Positions 10,702-21,800 of a stretch of 64,000 nt of DNA are shown here, one piece after another. The stretch is from Bufo bufo. Taxonomy: Eukaryota > Chordata > Amphibia > Anura > Bufonidae. Made by a program: the position numbers and the translations under genes. The stretch is from contig NC_053390.1 of NCBI RefSeq assembly GCF_905171765.1, forward strand, positions 579,292,471 through 579,356,470. Direction: 5' to 3'. How positions within the stretch are numbered: the first letter of the stretch is position 1; each line of letters opens with the position of its first letter. The notes beneath the pieces were generated by a model. The model had not been told where the DNA came from and searched no databases. It was given only the letters and a program-made list of their open reading frames with translations.

Positions 10702-11440
10702 TTATAAGTCCTTTGGTAACCAGCTCCAGTTTAGCAAAGAACTTAGTTTGTTATGCTGCGTGTGTGGTCTATCACCATACCTTTTAGGGGTTTCTAGCTT
10801 AGGGAAAACTGTATAATACCTTTCTGATGCGAAGGGTGTACCTTTAAGTCGAAGCAAAGGTTGTAGCTTTTCGTTCTGTAGGGCGGTAGTTGTGGTCAGC
10901 ATCGCTTTGTCGCATACCATCCTGCTGAAGGTACTGTGGTTCAAAGTAGGATCTTTGACACTCTGTATAAGCTGGCTGATATGCTGCATCATAGTTGTCA
11001 TCTGTCTTGGGATGCTGATGGACATATTCTAAGATGCGCTGTGCTGGATCTTGTTGATCTAGGTCTGGCCCAAGTACTTTGCTGTGTTTCTCGGATCCTG
11101 GGAACTCCAAGGCTTCTAGGAACTCTGCTTTGGCCATTGCGGCTGCCGCTTCTTTCTCTGCGGCGAGTTTCTCTAGCGACGCTTGCAGGCATGCTGTCTC
11201 TTCTTCCAGTAACGCTTTCTCTTTTTCCTTTGACGCTTGTAGACGTACTCTTCTTCCTGTGACGCTCGCAGGCGTGCTGTCTCTTTCTTTAGTTGCATCT
11301 CTTGTGCAGCAAAAGAAAGACCTTACTTTTGCAGCCTCAGCTTCTGCACGGCCGAGAGCAGCCTTTTCTCTTATTGAGGACTTGCCAGAGCAGCTTGCTT
11401 GTGACCTGGTCCTGTATGATGATGCCTAGCTAGCGGACAT
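10702..11440 (-). pseudogene. Pao gag, N-terminal part
   Basis: The likely start ATG is at 11,440-11,438 (MSAS), but the fifth codon is TAG, a nonsense mutation. Downstream the frame gives a charged, alanine/glutamate-rich stretch, including KEKEKALLEEETACLQAS and EKLAAEKEAAAAMAKAEFL, that should form a coiled coil, as in other Pao gags. It continues to LEALEFPGSEKHSKVLG and shifts frame near 10,900. The gag is then cut by the Tc1 insertion at 10,634. Confidence 0.7.
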
Positions 11441-11464
11441 TATGTGCCTTTTGCTGGCTGCTTA

Positions 11465-11972
11465 AAGGGGTTATCCCACTTTGCATTTTCATACTTACCT
11501 GCTGCCAGCGCGCCGTTCACTTCCTGGATTCTGGCTGGGGGCGGGCTTCATCTTGATTGAAGTCTTCTCCCGGCCGGGCCGCGCGCTGGACTGAACGCGC
11601 ATGCCGCCGCGCATGCGCCATGGTGACTTATTCCTGGCCAGTATAGTACAGAGCCGGCGTGCGTGTTCGCGGCTCTGTACTATTCTGGCCAGGAAAAAGT
11701 CACCATCGCGCATGCGCGGCAGCGTGCGCGTTCAGGACAGCGAGCGGCTCGGCCGGGAGAAAAGAAGGAGTCTTCTGCGCAAGCGCGGCCACCGGGATTC
11801 CGAAGAAGAGCGGTGGCCGTAACCAAGGGAGACCGAATGACAACAATGAGGTAAGTGGAGATGAATTTTCTCCTAAACAGTGGGAATGGGTTAATCAAAT
11901 ATATTTACAAAAATGATCACTGTCAAATCATTAACAGATTTAACAGTGATCATTATGATGGGATAACCCCTT
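11465..11972. mobile_element. Palindromic MITE with AAGGGGTTATCCCA ends
   Basis: TIRs AAGGGGTTATCCCA (11,465-11,478) and TGGGATAACCCCTT (11,959-11,972). The interior folds on itself around 11,660: 'catggtgacttattcctggccag...gtacagagccg' is mirrored as its complement up to about 11,707, with flanking 'gcgcatgcgc' blocks. No coding capacity; the arginine-rich frames are by-products of the GC-rich palindrome. Related ends occur at 46,629, 47,040 and 47,572. Confidence 0.75.
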
Positions 11973-12410
11973 ATGTCTCTCGTCTCTCTAATAATCCACC
12001 AGTAATTTAAATAACCCCATTAGTGGTGGATTATTATAGAGACGGGAGACATAAGGGGTTGGGTTCTCTCTGTCTGCTGAACTGTGGCCTGGGGCCATCC
12101 AGCCACATTTACTAATCTTTGATCAGGAGGGCCCTCATAAATAAAGACCCACATGGTGTGGTGTGGACTGGTCATTTTTACTAAGGAATATAGTTTAACC
12201 ATTTATGTGCAAAAGAGAAAATCAGAAGTCAGCTCCAATCAGATATCTGCAAATAGACCAAGAGTCTTGGTCTATGTGCAGATATCTGATTGGAGCTGAC
12301 TTAGTGACTTCTTTTTTTATCTTTTGGACATAAACGGTTAAACTATATTCCTTAGTAAAAATGACCACTCCACACCACACCATAAGGGCCCCTCTGAGCA
12401 AAGGGTGACA
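11973..12410. mobile_element. Foldback element, copy 1
   Basis: A large imperfect palindrome centred on 12,264 (agaccaaga-g-tcttggtct). The left arm (to about 12,060) and right arm (to about 12,405) pair over some 140 bp. A second small palindrome lies at 11,973-12,058 (ccttatgtctct...ataatccacc / ggtggattatta...agacataagg). The second copy at 15,155-15,600 shares both arms, in a slightly different state of decay. Confidence 0.8.
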
Positions 12411-12911
12411 CCAACCATAGCAACGAAACTGTCTCTATCTGTAAGTCGCTGGAGTGCACGGCAGGCTCGCTTTTCTGAAGGAAGTGGAACTGTGAACTGT
12501 CTGAACTCTGAATGGCTGTACAGTCAGTAGAGGCATGTGACACATGTGGCAATAATAATGTGTCTGCTGGCCTGCAGCCTGGTAAAGACTTGTGTCATGT
12601 CATGTGTGATGTGCATCCCAATTATGCCATACATACAAGTGCAGATACTGGTCCTGTACTCCTGTGAGGCTGCAAGGCAGGGGTGTGGTGTGGACCACTC
12701 CTGAGACTGCATGTGCTTAGGCCTCATGCACACGGCCGTTGTTTGGGTCCGCATCCGATCTGCCGTTTTGGCGGCTCGGATGCGGACCCATTCACTGTGT
12801 GTTGTGTGTTGTGGTGGAGGGCGTGATTGCATGCTAGGGTGTGTGAAGGCGGGATCCAGGGGGCCCAAGTAAATTCTTGCCCAGGGTCTAATCAATATTA
12901 AAGACGGCCCT
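12411..12911. other. Unclassified repeat-derived sequence
   Basis: Holds a one-sided fragment of the GGCCTCATGCACACG MITE at 12,719-12,800 (preceded by TTA, right end lost) and a dispersed-repeat end at 12,803-12,912 whose beginning matches bases 1-40 in reverse. No gene seen. Confidence 0.5.
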
Positions 12912-14300
12912 GAAGAAGGGTAGTGCACAACATTATCTGTGAGTGATAATGTGATATCAGGCCTCAGTCCATTTCCATGTATTTAAAAAAAAATAATAAT
13001 TTTTGGGGGGACGGGGGTTGTTGAATTTTATTCAAACCAGCATATAGGTGATTACTACACCAATACACAGGATAGCTTATAAAATTATCTGTGAGTGATG
13101 ACTGGATATTAGGCCTCAGTCCATTTCCATTTATTTCTATCTCCACACAGCTCAAATTTTTTTTAGGGGGCGGGGTTCTTGAATTTACTAAAATCAGCAT
13201 ATACATGATTACTACACCAATACACAAGGTAGCGCACAACTTTATCTGTGAGTGATAACGTGATATTAGGGCTCAATATGTTTCCCTTTATTTGTATGTC
13301 CACACATTTCCAATTTTTTTGGGGGTTGTTGAGTTTATTCAAACCAGCATGTAAGTAATTACTATACCAATAAACAGGGTAGGCCTCAGACCTCAGACAG
13401 AGTTACATTTATTTATTTTTTGAGTAGGGGGAGTGTAACAGGGTTCCGAAGGTGCACTCGGTCCCCCATTTCCCGCAGAACTGTTGCTTAGCTTTGGGAA
13501 TGAGGATCTGTGTTTGACCTCATTCCCAGGGCGGCTTTACTGCTGGGTGGCTCCCTGCTCCTAAGTCTGCCTTGAGCGCCGAGCTGATCACTCGGTACTC
13601 AACTGGTTGGTCTGTCGGTCATGTGACGCTGGCCACGTCACATGACCCTCACTCCCCACTATAAATACAGGCAGCCTGCTAGCCACAGGTTGCCTGTTAA
13701 TTTCTAGGTTCCTGGCTATTTGTTGGACTACTGAATACTCACCTGATTCCGTTCCCTGACGATCCTTTTGCCTGCTCCTCCTGTACTGCGCATCCATCCT
13801 GGTATTGTGACCTCGGCTCCCACCTGACTACTCTCTTAGGACTCCTCTTGTACTTCTCTACTCTCCTGGTATTTGACCCCGGCTTCTCCTGACCATTCTT
13901 TGCTTAACCCTTTGTACTGCGTAGCTCTCTTGGTTCTGACCCGGTCCGTTCATGTTCCGTATTTTGTCTTGTCTGTCTTCCCTGCACGTATCCTAAGTTA
14001 GGGACTGTCGTCCAGTTGTCCCCTGTCATCAGGACTCGTGAGGCAAGTAGGCAGGGCCAGGGGTGAGGGTGGAGCGCAGTGGTCACTATCCTTCCCCCTG
14101 TGTGTGTGTGGACGTGACCGTTACAGGGAGTGATGAATTTTTTCAAACCAGTATATAGGTGATTACTACACCAATACACAACATTATCTGTGAGTGATAA
14201 TGTGACATTAGAACTCAGTCCGTTTCAGTTTATTTTTATCTCCACATGGTTCCAAAAATCACCTTATACATGATTACTACATCAATACACAGTGTTCTGC
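12912..14300. repeat. ~155 bp tandem repeat, about five diverged units, split by a solo LTR
   Basis: The phrase 'ttatctgtgagtgat' recurs at about 12,933, 13,085, 13,242 and 14,183, each followed by 'gg(c/a)ctcagtccatttcc...tatctccacac...gattactacaccaatacaca'. Spacing is 152-157 bp when the LTR at 13,434-14,125 is removed. Units are considerably diverged, so the array is older than the LTR insertion. Confidence 0.8.
13434..14125 (+). mobile_element. Solo LTR, 692 bp, with GGGAG target duplication
   Basis: Begins TGTAACAGGG and ends ACCGTTACA, with the direct repeat GGGAG on both sides (13,429-13,433 and 14,126-14,130). A TATA box (TATAAATA, 13,670-13,677) about 235 bp in gives the plus orientation. 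The 5 bp duplication and TG...CA ends identify an LTR of a retrovirus-like or Gypsy-type element; internal genes were lost by LTR-LTR recombination (inference). Confidence 0.85.
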
Positions 14301-15150
14301 CTCCAGCAGAGAGATATTCATTTTAGTTCACGTCTATTTAATTTCTAATTCATTCTGCTGCATTTTATGTATTCCTGTAGTTATTAGTTGGGTAACAGCA
14401 CCATCTAGCAGTGGTAAAAATGTATTGCACCTTGTTTTCTTGTTAATAAAGATTATTGCTTTGTGGGAGGTGCTAGGCATTGTGGGTAGCACAAGGCATT
14501 CTGGGAAGGAAAAGGCCAGTCTTCAGTCTACATACAGACTACAGGACATCAGCAGAGCTGTTCCATACAGTTCCCCTTCTTAAACTCCACCATCTTTGTG
14601 CAAGTATATCTAGTGAGAGACATCCAACCTTGTTTCAGGGACATTATGTTCGCAGAGCTGTTTAGCTAGGTATAAGTGTCACTCAGGGAGTTATTTCTGT
14701 TAGCTAGCCATGCAGTTCTATGTATAGGCAGCCATTTTGGACATCTGCTTTCTCTGTCAATGTATTACTGTATATGCTATTCTATATGTTTTACTCACAC
14801 AAACCATTTGTATTCTTGTAGTTTTACCAATTTACAATCCTGTTGACCAGTAAACAAGTTAGACTACAGAAAACAGTCCTCTTATTTGGAAGACAGGAAT
14901 GGGTTATACTGAATGTCAGACTACACACTGTGTGAAAGTGTAAGAAGACAGAACAGTAAAACAGATGCTAGTCACCAGCGATAGTGGATCTGACTACACG
15001 GAGCCACTATCAGCCACGCGGTACTGCATACAAGATTGCAGAGGCTGCCATACCGTCACAAAAAGCGATAGTACAGCCCCCAGCAAGTGCAGCACGATCC
15101 AGACCATGCTGAAGTCAGTTTCTACATAGAATATATAGAGTCCACAGAGA
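14301..15150. other. Unclassified; possible LTR or retroelement end
   Basis: No coding frame. An 'ttaataaagattattgctttgtggg' polyadenylation-like stretch at about 14,443-14,465 and the block to 15,060 have the look of an LTR, but neither ends nor target duplication could be fixed. Confidence 0.3.
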
Positions 15151-15154
15151 TATT

Positions 15155-15600
15155 AAAGGGCTTCTCTCTGTCTGCTTAACTGTGGGCTGGGGCCACATTT
15201 ACTAATCTTTGCTCAGGGGGGCCCTCATGGTGTGGTGTGGACTGGTCATTTTAACTAAGGAATATAGTTTAACCATTTATGTGCAAAAGAGAAAATAAGA
15301 AGTTAGCTCCAATCAGATATCTGCACATAGACCAAGACTCTTGGTCTATGTGCAGATATCCGATTGGAGCTGACTTCTTATTTTCTTTTTCGCACATAAA
15401 CGGTTAAACTATATTTCTTAGTGAAAATTACCACTCCACACCACACTATGAGGGCCCCCCTGCCCTGAGCAAAGATTAGTAAATGTGACCGGGTGGCCCC
15501 AGGCCACAGTTCAGCGGCAGACAGAGAACCCAACCCCTTATGTCTCCTGGGGCTGGGGCCGTCTCTATAATAATCCCCCACTAATTTATGAATGGGGTAA
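15155..15600. mobile_element. Foldback element, copy 2
   Basis: A palindrome of nearly 400 bp centred on 15,338 (agaccaaga-c-tcttggtct). Left-arm features (tctctctgtctgcttaactgtgg; gtggtgtggactggtcatttt; aaggaatatagtttaacc; gctccaatcagatatctgcac) all reappear as complements in the right arm. The right arm runs on into 'aaccccttatgtctcc...taataatccccc', which matches the left flank of copy 1. Confidence 0.85.
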
Positions 15601-17241
15601 GGGTTAATGAATAATTCAGTGACCTGACCGACTGACCGGGGTAAATGTCTAATATAAATAAAGGTAACAATATGCGTGCAGCTCTAGCCTCTACCTACCT
15701 CCACCTCCGGGCGCGGCAGTGGCAGGTCGGCCTGTGTAAGGTGAGTGAGTCACTGGTTTTAACGTGAGTCTGTGACTCACCACCCAATCCCTTTAGCTCC
15801 GGAGGCGGAGACTTAGTCCCTGCTGCTGGCTGCTCCGCCGTGGCGCTACTCACCACATACCCCCTTTACCAACCACGTGACGGCGCCGACGACGTGCTTG
15901 ATTGTAAGTTGTTCTGAAGAAGACTGCATAGTGAATCGGGAAAAACGGAGCTCCCTTGGGCCCCCAGGAGCAACTGGGCCCGGAGCAGCTGCCCCTTTTG
16001 CCCTGCGGCAAACACGGCCCTGCCCTTCTTATTGTAAGACATGTAATCACATATATGCGGTTCAAATAAATTCAACAATCCCCTCCAAAAAATTGCAACT
16101 GTGTGGAGATTTTTCAGATTAGTTTCACAACTATTTTAGGTGTTTTAACTGAATTTTCAAATGCTACATCGATGGTAAAATATGTGTTGTACAGTTTTGC
16201 ACCTAGTTTACCACCCACCCCCACCCAAAAAAAGAAAGGATTTCTGTTGAAATGGGAAACAAATTGAAACAATGTCCTTACAGGTAGCTGCTTTTGAGAT
16301 TTGCAGCAGCTGCAGTTGCGCTAGTAGGCACACCCAGCCTCAGCTCTTCACTTCTCACTCCCTGCCTGACAGCTTTCCCTGTCTGTCCTTATTCTACTCA
16401 CAATTCTTCTTTCTAGTTCTAGCCTTTCCCTGCAATGACCCTGGCAGTAGAATACAATCTTGACTGTGACTTTTGACTGTCTCTGACTCCCTCAGAAACC
16501 AGCACATCCTCTCAGAGTCATGTGAGCACCCTTCTTCTTCTATAGTGCTTTTTCCGAATGACATATGCTGTAAAATGGCGCTACGCATCGTAACGTCATT
16601 TTATAATATTCTAACGTCATTATGAACTGGTTCGCTAATCATAAATATATATATTTGCATTTCTTTTATTAGCTTTTATCTTCCCCCCAGCAAACACAAA
16701 AGAGTGTTTGGGAATATAAGGATGCAGTAGTACCGAGAAATAACATACCAAATGAGCAAAACAGAGAATTAATGGGTGTCTACACTACCTTGGAGTCTCA
16801 AGTACCCCATTCTCTTAACCCTTCCCAGACACTCCTATCAGCATGACATAGGAGATTGAATCCCCATGTTAGGCCTCATTTACATTACCATGTCTGGTTT
16901 TTGGTCTGCAAAAAAACTAATGAGTTCCATATTTTTGCACTCTCGTCAATAGAAAGGCATATTCTTATCCACAAGAACTGACAAGAACAGGACCTTTTGT
17001 GAGATATTGAGATCAAGCACACAGATCCATGAAAAACCGGTTGTGCGACTAGCCCCCTGACTTGTATCGGTCAGTGTGCTACCTTTTTAAAAATGGATAG
17101 CACACTAAAGAAAAATATGATTGTTTTCCTGAGGTCTAACATGTGAACCTCTATTTAATGTTGACAACCCTCACAAATGAAATTGCATGAGAAAAGGATA
17201 AGAAAGGATACATGTATGTTCAGAAATGTTAATTTTGTATT
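15601..17241. other. No gene recognised
   Basis: Contains the dispersed G/C fragment (15,950-16,022) also present at 1,550. The rest, including 16,030-17,240, shows no convincing reading frame or terminal repeats; 16,868 starts like a decayed MITE end (ttaggcctcattt). Confidence 0.4.
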
Positions 17242-17244
17242 TAA

Positions 17245-18012
17245 GGCCTCTTTCACACTTGCGTTGTCCGGATCCGGCGTGTACTCCACTTGCCGGAATT
17301 ACACTCCGGATCCGGAAAAACGCAAGTGTACTGAAAGCATTTGAAGACGGAACCGTCTTCCAAATGCGTTCAGCGTTACTATGGCACCCAGGACGCTATT
17401 AAAGTCCTGGTTGCCATAGTAGTAGTGGGGAGCGGGGGAGCGGTATACTTACAGTCCGTGCGGCTCCCCGGGCGCTCCAGAATGACGTCAGAGCGCCCCA
17501 TGCGCATGGATGACGTGATCCATGTGATCACATGATCCATGCGCTTGGGGCGCCCTGACGTCACTCTGGAGCGCCCGGGGAGCCGCACGGACGGTAAGTA
17601 CACTGCTCCCCCGCTCCCCACTACACTTTACCATGGCTGCCAGGACTTTAGCGTCCCGGCAGCCATGGTAACCACTCTGAAAAAGCTAAATGTCGGATGC
17701 GGCAATGCGGCGAAACGACGTTTAGCTTAAGGCCGGATCCGGATCAATGCCTTTCAATGGGCATTAATTCCGGATCCGGCCTTGCGGCAAGTGTTCCGGA
17801 TTTTTGGCCGGAGCAAAAAGCGCAGCATGCTGCGGTATTTTCTCCGGCCAAAAAACGTTCCGTTCCGGAACTGAAGACATCCTGATGCATCCTGAACGGA
17901 TTTCTCTCCATTCAGAATGCATTAGGATAATCCTGATCAGGATTCTTCCGGCATAGAGCCCCGACGACGGAACTCTATGCCGGAAGACAATAACGCAGGT
18001 GTGAAAGAGCCC
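17245..18012. mobile_element. MITE with TAA duplication and long GC-rich palindrome
   Basis: Ends GGCCTCTTTCACACTTGCG and ...GTGTGAAAGAGCCC, with TAA on both sides (17,242-17,244; 18,013-18,015). Inside, 17,373-17,520 and 17,530-17,670 are inverted copies (ctggttgccatag...gggagcgggggagc...gcggctccccgggcgctccag...gacgtca), and the outer parts carry repeated 'ggatccgga' and 'ttccgg' motifs. The TWA duplication again suggests a PIF/Harbinger-type helper. Confidence 0.8.
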
Positions 18013-18701
18013 TAATATGGGTGCTGTCCCTCTCATACAATATACAATAAAAATGAAACACTTTGGGAAATGATACATTTTAATATTTGGCTTGCTTGCA
18101 TTTAAACATGTATAAAAATACTCTTTTGATGTTGTACCCATTATTTAGTTTTGCGCATTGACAAATATCCCATAGTCCTTCATTAATTCTATGGCTTTAA
18201 AGTGCAGCTAAGAATAAAAAAATACAAAAGTTGGAAACAAAAGACAGAAAATGTAAGTATTGATCAAAGTACTCTACATACCAATAAGTAAAAAAGAATA
18301 AAACGTAAAAATCAAGTGGATGTGATTTGGATGTGAGCACATTATTAGATTTTTTTTTTCTCCAAAATCACATTCATGAAGGGGCAAGAGATGCCAGTAT
18401 TGTATGCGTGTCATGTATTGTAACACCGTTGGCTCACTATAACACTGTACAGGTAATGCCTGGTGCATTCAATAAATATACATACAAATATTTGCTTCTC
18501 TTAAAGAAGCAGCAGTTTGTTATTCATGCCTTGAATCCAAATGCAAAGTTTTTGAATTCTTTCTTTGTATTTTGTAATCCAAGTCTGCATAAACATTGAT
18601 CATTCATCATCACTTCTTGAAGTATGAAAGAAGAGAAGGTAAAAGTCATTGAATTATCTTTGTATCTTTCTGTGTATTCCTAGCCATTACGGCAATCCAT
18701 A

Positions 18702-18851
18702 TTATGCAAGTTTAATTTCTCCTGCATACAGAGTTATTAATAGAATGATGGCAAATCCAGACAACAGACCGGCATTCTGAACCAGAAAATACACCATATC
18801 TGTTTTTCTCCCTTTTATCTTGTCTTTGAGCATGTCATTCAATTCAGGAAA
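18702..18851 (-). CDS. SLC39A8: SLC39A8 last coding exon
   Basis: Starts after ...tctttcag with [18 protein letters not shown], carries the last transmembrane segment ([17 protein letters not shown]) and ends EIKLA-TAA at 18,704-18,702. It starts at a codon boundary, as the family exon does. The 3' UTR follows downwards; no AATAAA was found on the minus strand before the MITE at 18,012, but an ATTAAA lies at 18,084-18,079 (weak candidate). Confidence 0.95.
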   Translation of the reverse strand, partial: FPELNDMLKDKIKGRKTDMVYFLVQNAGLLSGFAIILLITLYAGEIKLA

Positions 18852-21800
18852 CTGAAAGACAAAATATATCATAGAAATCATAGAAATTTATTTTTAACCA
18901 CTTCACATCCGGGCCATTTGCCCCCTTCCTGACCAGGCCTAATTTTGCAAATCTGACATATCTCACTTTATGTGGTAATAACTTTGGAACACTTTTTTTA
19001 TCCAAGCTATTCAGAGATTGTTTTCTCGTGACACATTGTACTTCATAATAGTCATAAATTTGAATCAATATATTTCACCTTTATTTATGAAAAAATCCAA
19101 AATGTACCCCAAATTTAGAAAAATTCACAATTTTCCAAACTTAAATTTCTCTGCTTTTAACCCCTTAGTGACCAAGACTGTTTGGGCCTTTATGACCAAG
19201 CGTTTTTCTTCCTTTTTTTATGGTCTCATTCCAAGAGCTATAACTTTTTTATTTTTTCATCTATATAGCTTTATGAGGGCTTGTTTTTTACGGAACAAGT
19301 TGTAGTTTTTAATGGCGCCATTTTGGGGTACACATAACTTTCTGATTAACTTTTATTAACTCTTTCTGGGAGGGAGATGGGGAAAAATAGCAATACTACC
19401 ACTGCGTTTTTACATTATACATTTTTTGGCGTTCATTTTTCGGCACAAATAACATAATATCTTTATTCTCTGGGTCAGTACGATTACAGTGATACTAAAT
19501 ACTTATAATTTTGTTTACGTTTTACTACTTTTTTTGCAATAAAACACCTTTTATTAACCAAAAAAATGATTTTGCATTGCCACTTCACAAGAGCCATAAC
19601 TTTTTTTTTATTTTTTATATGGAATTGTGTGAGGGCTTGATTTTTGAAAGACGACTTGTATTTTTCATTGGTATGATTTTGGAGTAAATGCCGCTTTTTG
19701 ATCACTTGTTATTACATTTTTTTTCGGTGGAAACTAAGAATAAATTCGAAATTCTTTATTTTTTTATTTTTTATTTTTTACGGCGTTCACCATAGGGGAT
19801 AATTTATGTAATATTTATGTAGTCCCGGTCGTTACGGACGCGGCAATACCAAACATATGGGGGATATTTTCTTTTTGCAATTTTTTTCATTGAAAAGCGT
19901 ATTTTCAATGGAAAAAAATGCATATTTTTTTATTTTATGGAATTTTTTTAATTTAATAAATGTGTATTTTTTTTCTATTTTTTTTACTACTTAATAGTCC
20001 CACAAGGGGACTATAATATACAGTATTTTGATTGCTTTTAAAATGTAATGCATTATCTCTATAATGCATTGCATTTCAATAGCAATGCTATTCGAACATT
20101 GACCAGCAGGCTGCGCCAGAGAGGCACAGCCTGCTGGAAATAACTGAAGACAGGCTCGGGGCCCTGATGGGAAGCAAGGTAAGCTTCCCAGCACATCAGC
20201 ACCCCGCGATCGCATTTTCGGGGTGCTGATGGGAGACAGAGGGAGTCCGCTCCCTCTGTCACCACTTTACATGCAGCGGGCGCCATTGCGCCCGGCATGT
20301 AAAGGGTTAAAAAGCCCGGATCGGCACTCCTGCCGGTCAGGGCTGTTAGAGCAGGGACCCAGGGCTGTTAGAGCAGGGACCCAGCGCTCATGTGAGAGCC
20401 AGGTCCGCGCTCCCCGCTGCACGGGGGAGCCGTGCAGCGCTTAAACTGGGCCGCCGTAAAAACGCGGCAGCCCAGCCTAAGGCCCCTTAGTGACCGCCGT
20501 AAAAACACGTATGGGTGGTCACTAAGGGGTTAAAACAGAAAGTGATACCTCATTAAATATTTAATACTTAACATAATATTCCCCATATGTCTACTTTATG
20601 GTGGCATCACTTTGGAAATGTAATTTTTTTTTTTTTTTAGGACATTAGAAGGCTTAGAAGTTTAGAAGCAATTTTTAACATTTTTAAGAAAACTGCCAAA
20701 ACCCACTTCTTAAGGACCAGTTCAGGTCTTAAGTCACTTTGTGGGGGCTTACATAGTGGATACCCCCATAAATGACCCCATTGTAGAAACTACACCCCTC
20801 AAGTTACTTAAAACTGATTTTACAAACGTTGTTAACCCTTTAGGCGTTCCACAAGAATTAAAGGAAAATGGAGATCAAATTTTTAAATTTCACTTTTTTG
20901 GTAGATATTCCATTTTAATCCAACTTTTTCTTTAACGCATCGAGGATTAACAGCCAAACAAAACTCAATATTTATTACCCAGATGCTGCGGATTACAGAA
21001 ACACCCCACATGTGGTCATAAACTGCTGTATGGGCACACGGCAGGGTGCAGAAGAAAAGGAGCACCACATAGTTTTTGGAAGACAGATTTTGCTGAACTG
21101 GTTTTTAGATGCCATGTCCCATTTGAAGCCCCCCTGATGCACCCTTACAGTAGAAACTCCCAAAAAGTGACCCAATTTTGGAAACTAGGGGATAAGGTGC
21201 CAGTTTTATTGGTACTATTTTTGGGTACATATGATTTTTGGGTACTTTATGGGGCAAGGTGACCAAAAAATTGGTTGTTTAAGCACAGTTTTTATTTATT
21301 TATTTTTACAGCGTTCACCTGAGGGGTTAGGTCATGTGACATTTTTATAGAGCAGATGGATACGGATGTGGCTATACCTAATATTTATACTTTTTCTTAT
21401 TTATTTAAGTTTTACACAATAATAGCATTTTTGAAACAAAAAAATTATGTTTTAATGTGTCCATGTTCTGAAAGCTATATATTTTTTTTTTTAAATGATT
21501 TTCTTTCTAGGGGCTCATTTTTTGCGGAATGAGGTGACTGTTTTATTGGTACCATTTTGTGGGACATACGCCTTTTTGATCACTTGGTGTTGCACTTTTC
21601 GTGATGTAAGGTGACAAAAATGGCTTTTTTTTTACACAGTTTTTATTTTTATTTTTTTACGGTGTTCACCCGAGGGGTTAGGTCATGTGATATTTTTATA
21701 GAGCTGGTCGTTACGGACGCGGTGATAATATGTATACTTTTTTTTTTATTTCACTTTAACACAATAATAGCATTTTTTAAACCCAAAAAATTATGTTTTA

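Larger units (their letters stand above)
5270..11440 (-). mobile_element. BEL/Pao LTR retrotransposon, truncated, with two nested insertions
   Basis: Reading on the minus strand, a gag start codon at 11,440 is followed by gag, protease, reverse transcriptase and the start of RNase H. The order and the motifs AILDDQSNRSLA (protease) and FYVDDCL (RT) are characteristic of BEL/Pao elements. The copy ends inside RNase H near 5,285, so integrase and the 3' LTR are missing, and no 5' LTR is seen upstream of 11,440. Two later elements split it: a Tc1 copy at 9,598-10,633 inside gag and an LTR-like element at 7,694-8,776 at the gag/protease junction. Both can be removed to restore a continuous order of domains, though the frames remain broken. 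Confidence 0.9.

Noticed and set aside
11495..11916. Arginine-rich frames on both strands
   Set aside because: By-products of a GC-rich palindrome in a MITE; the same peptide pattern appears on both strands because of the symmetry.
15850..16078. Frame resembling the one at 1,442-1,636
   Set aside because: Both come from a dispersed G/C-rich repeat fragment; the shared peptide reflects the repeat.
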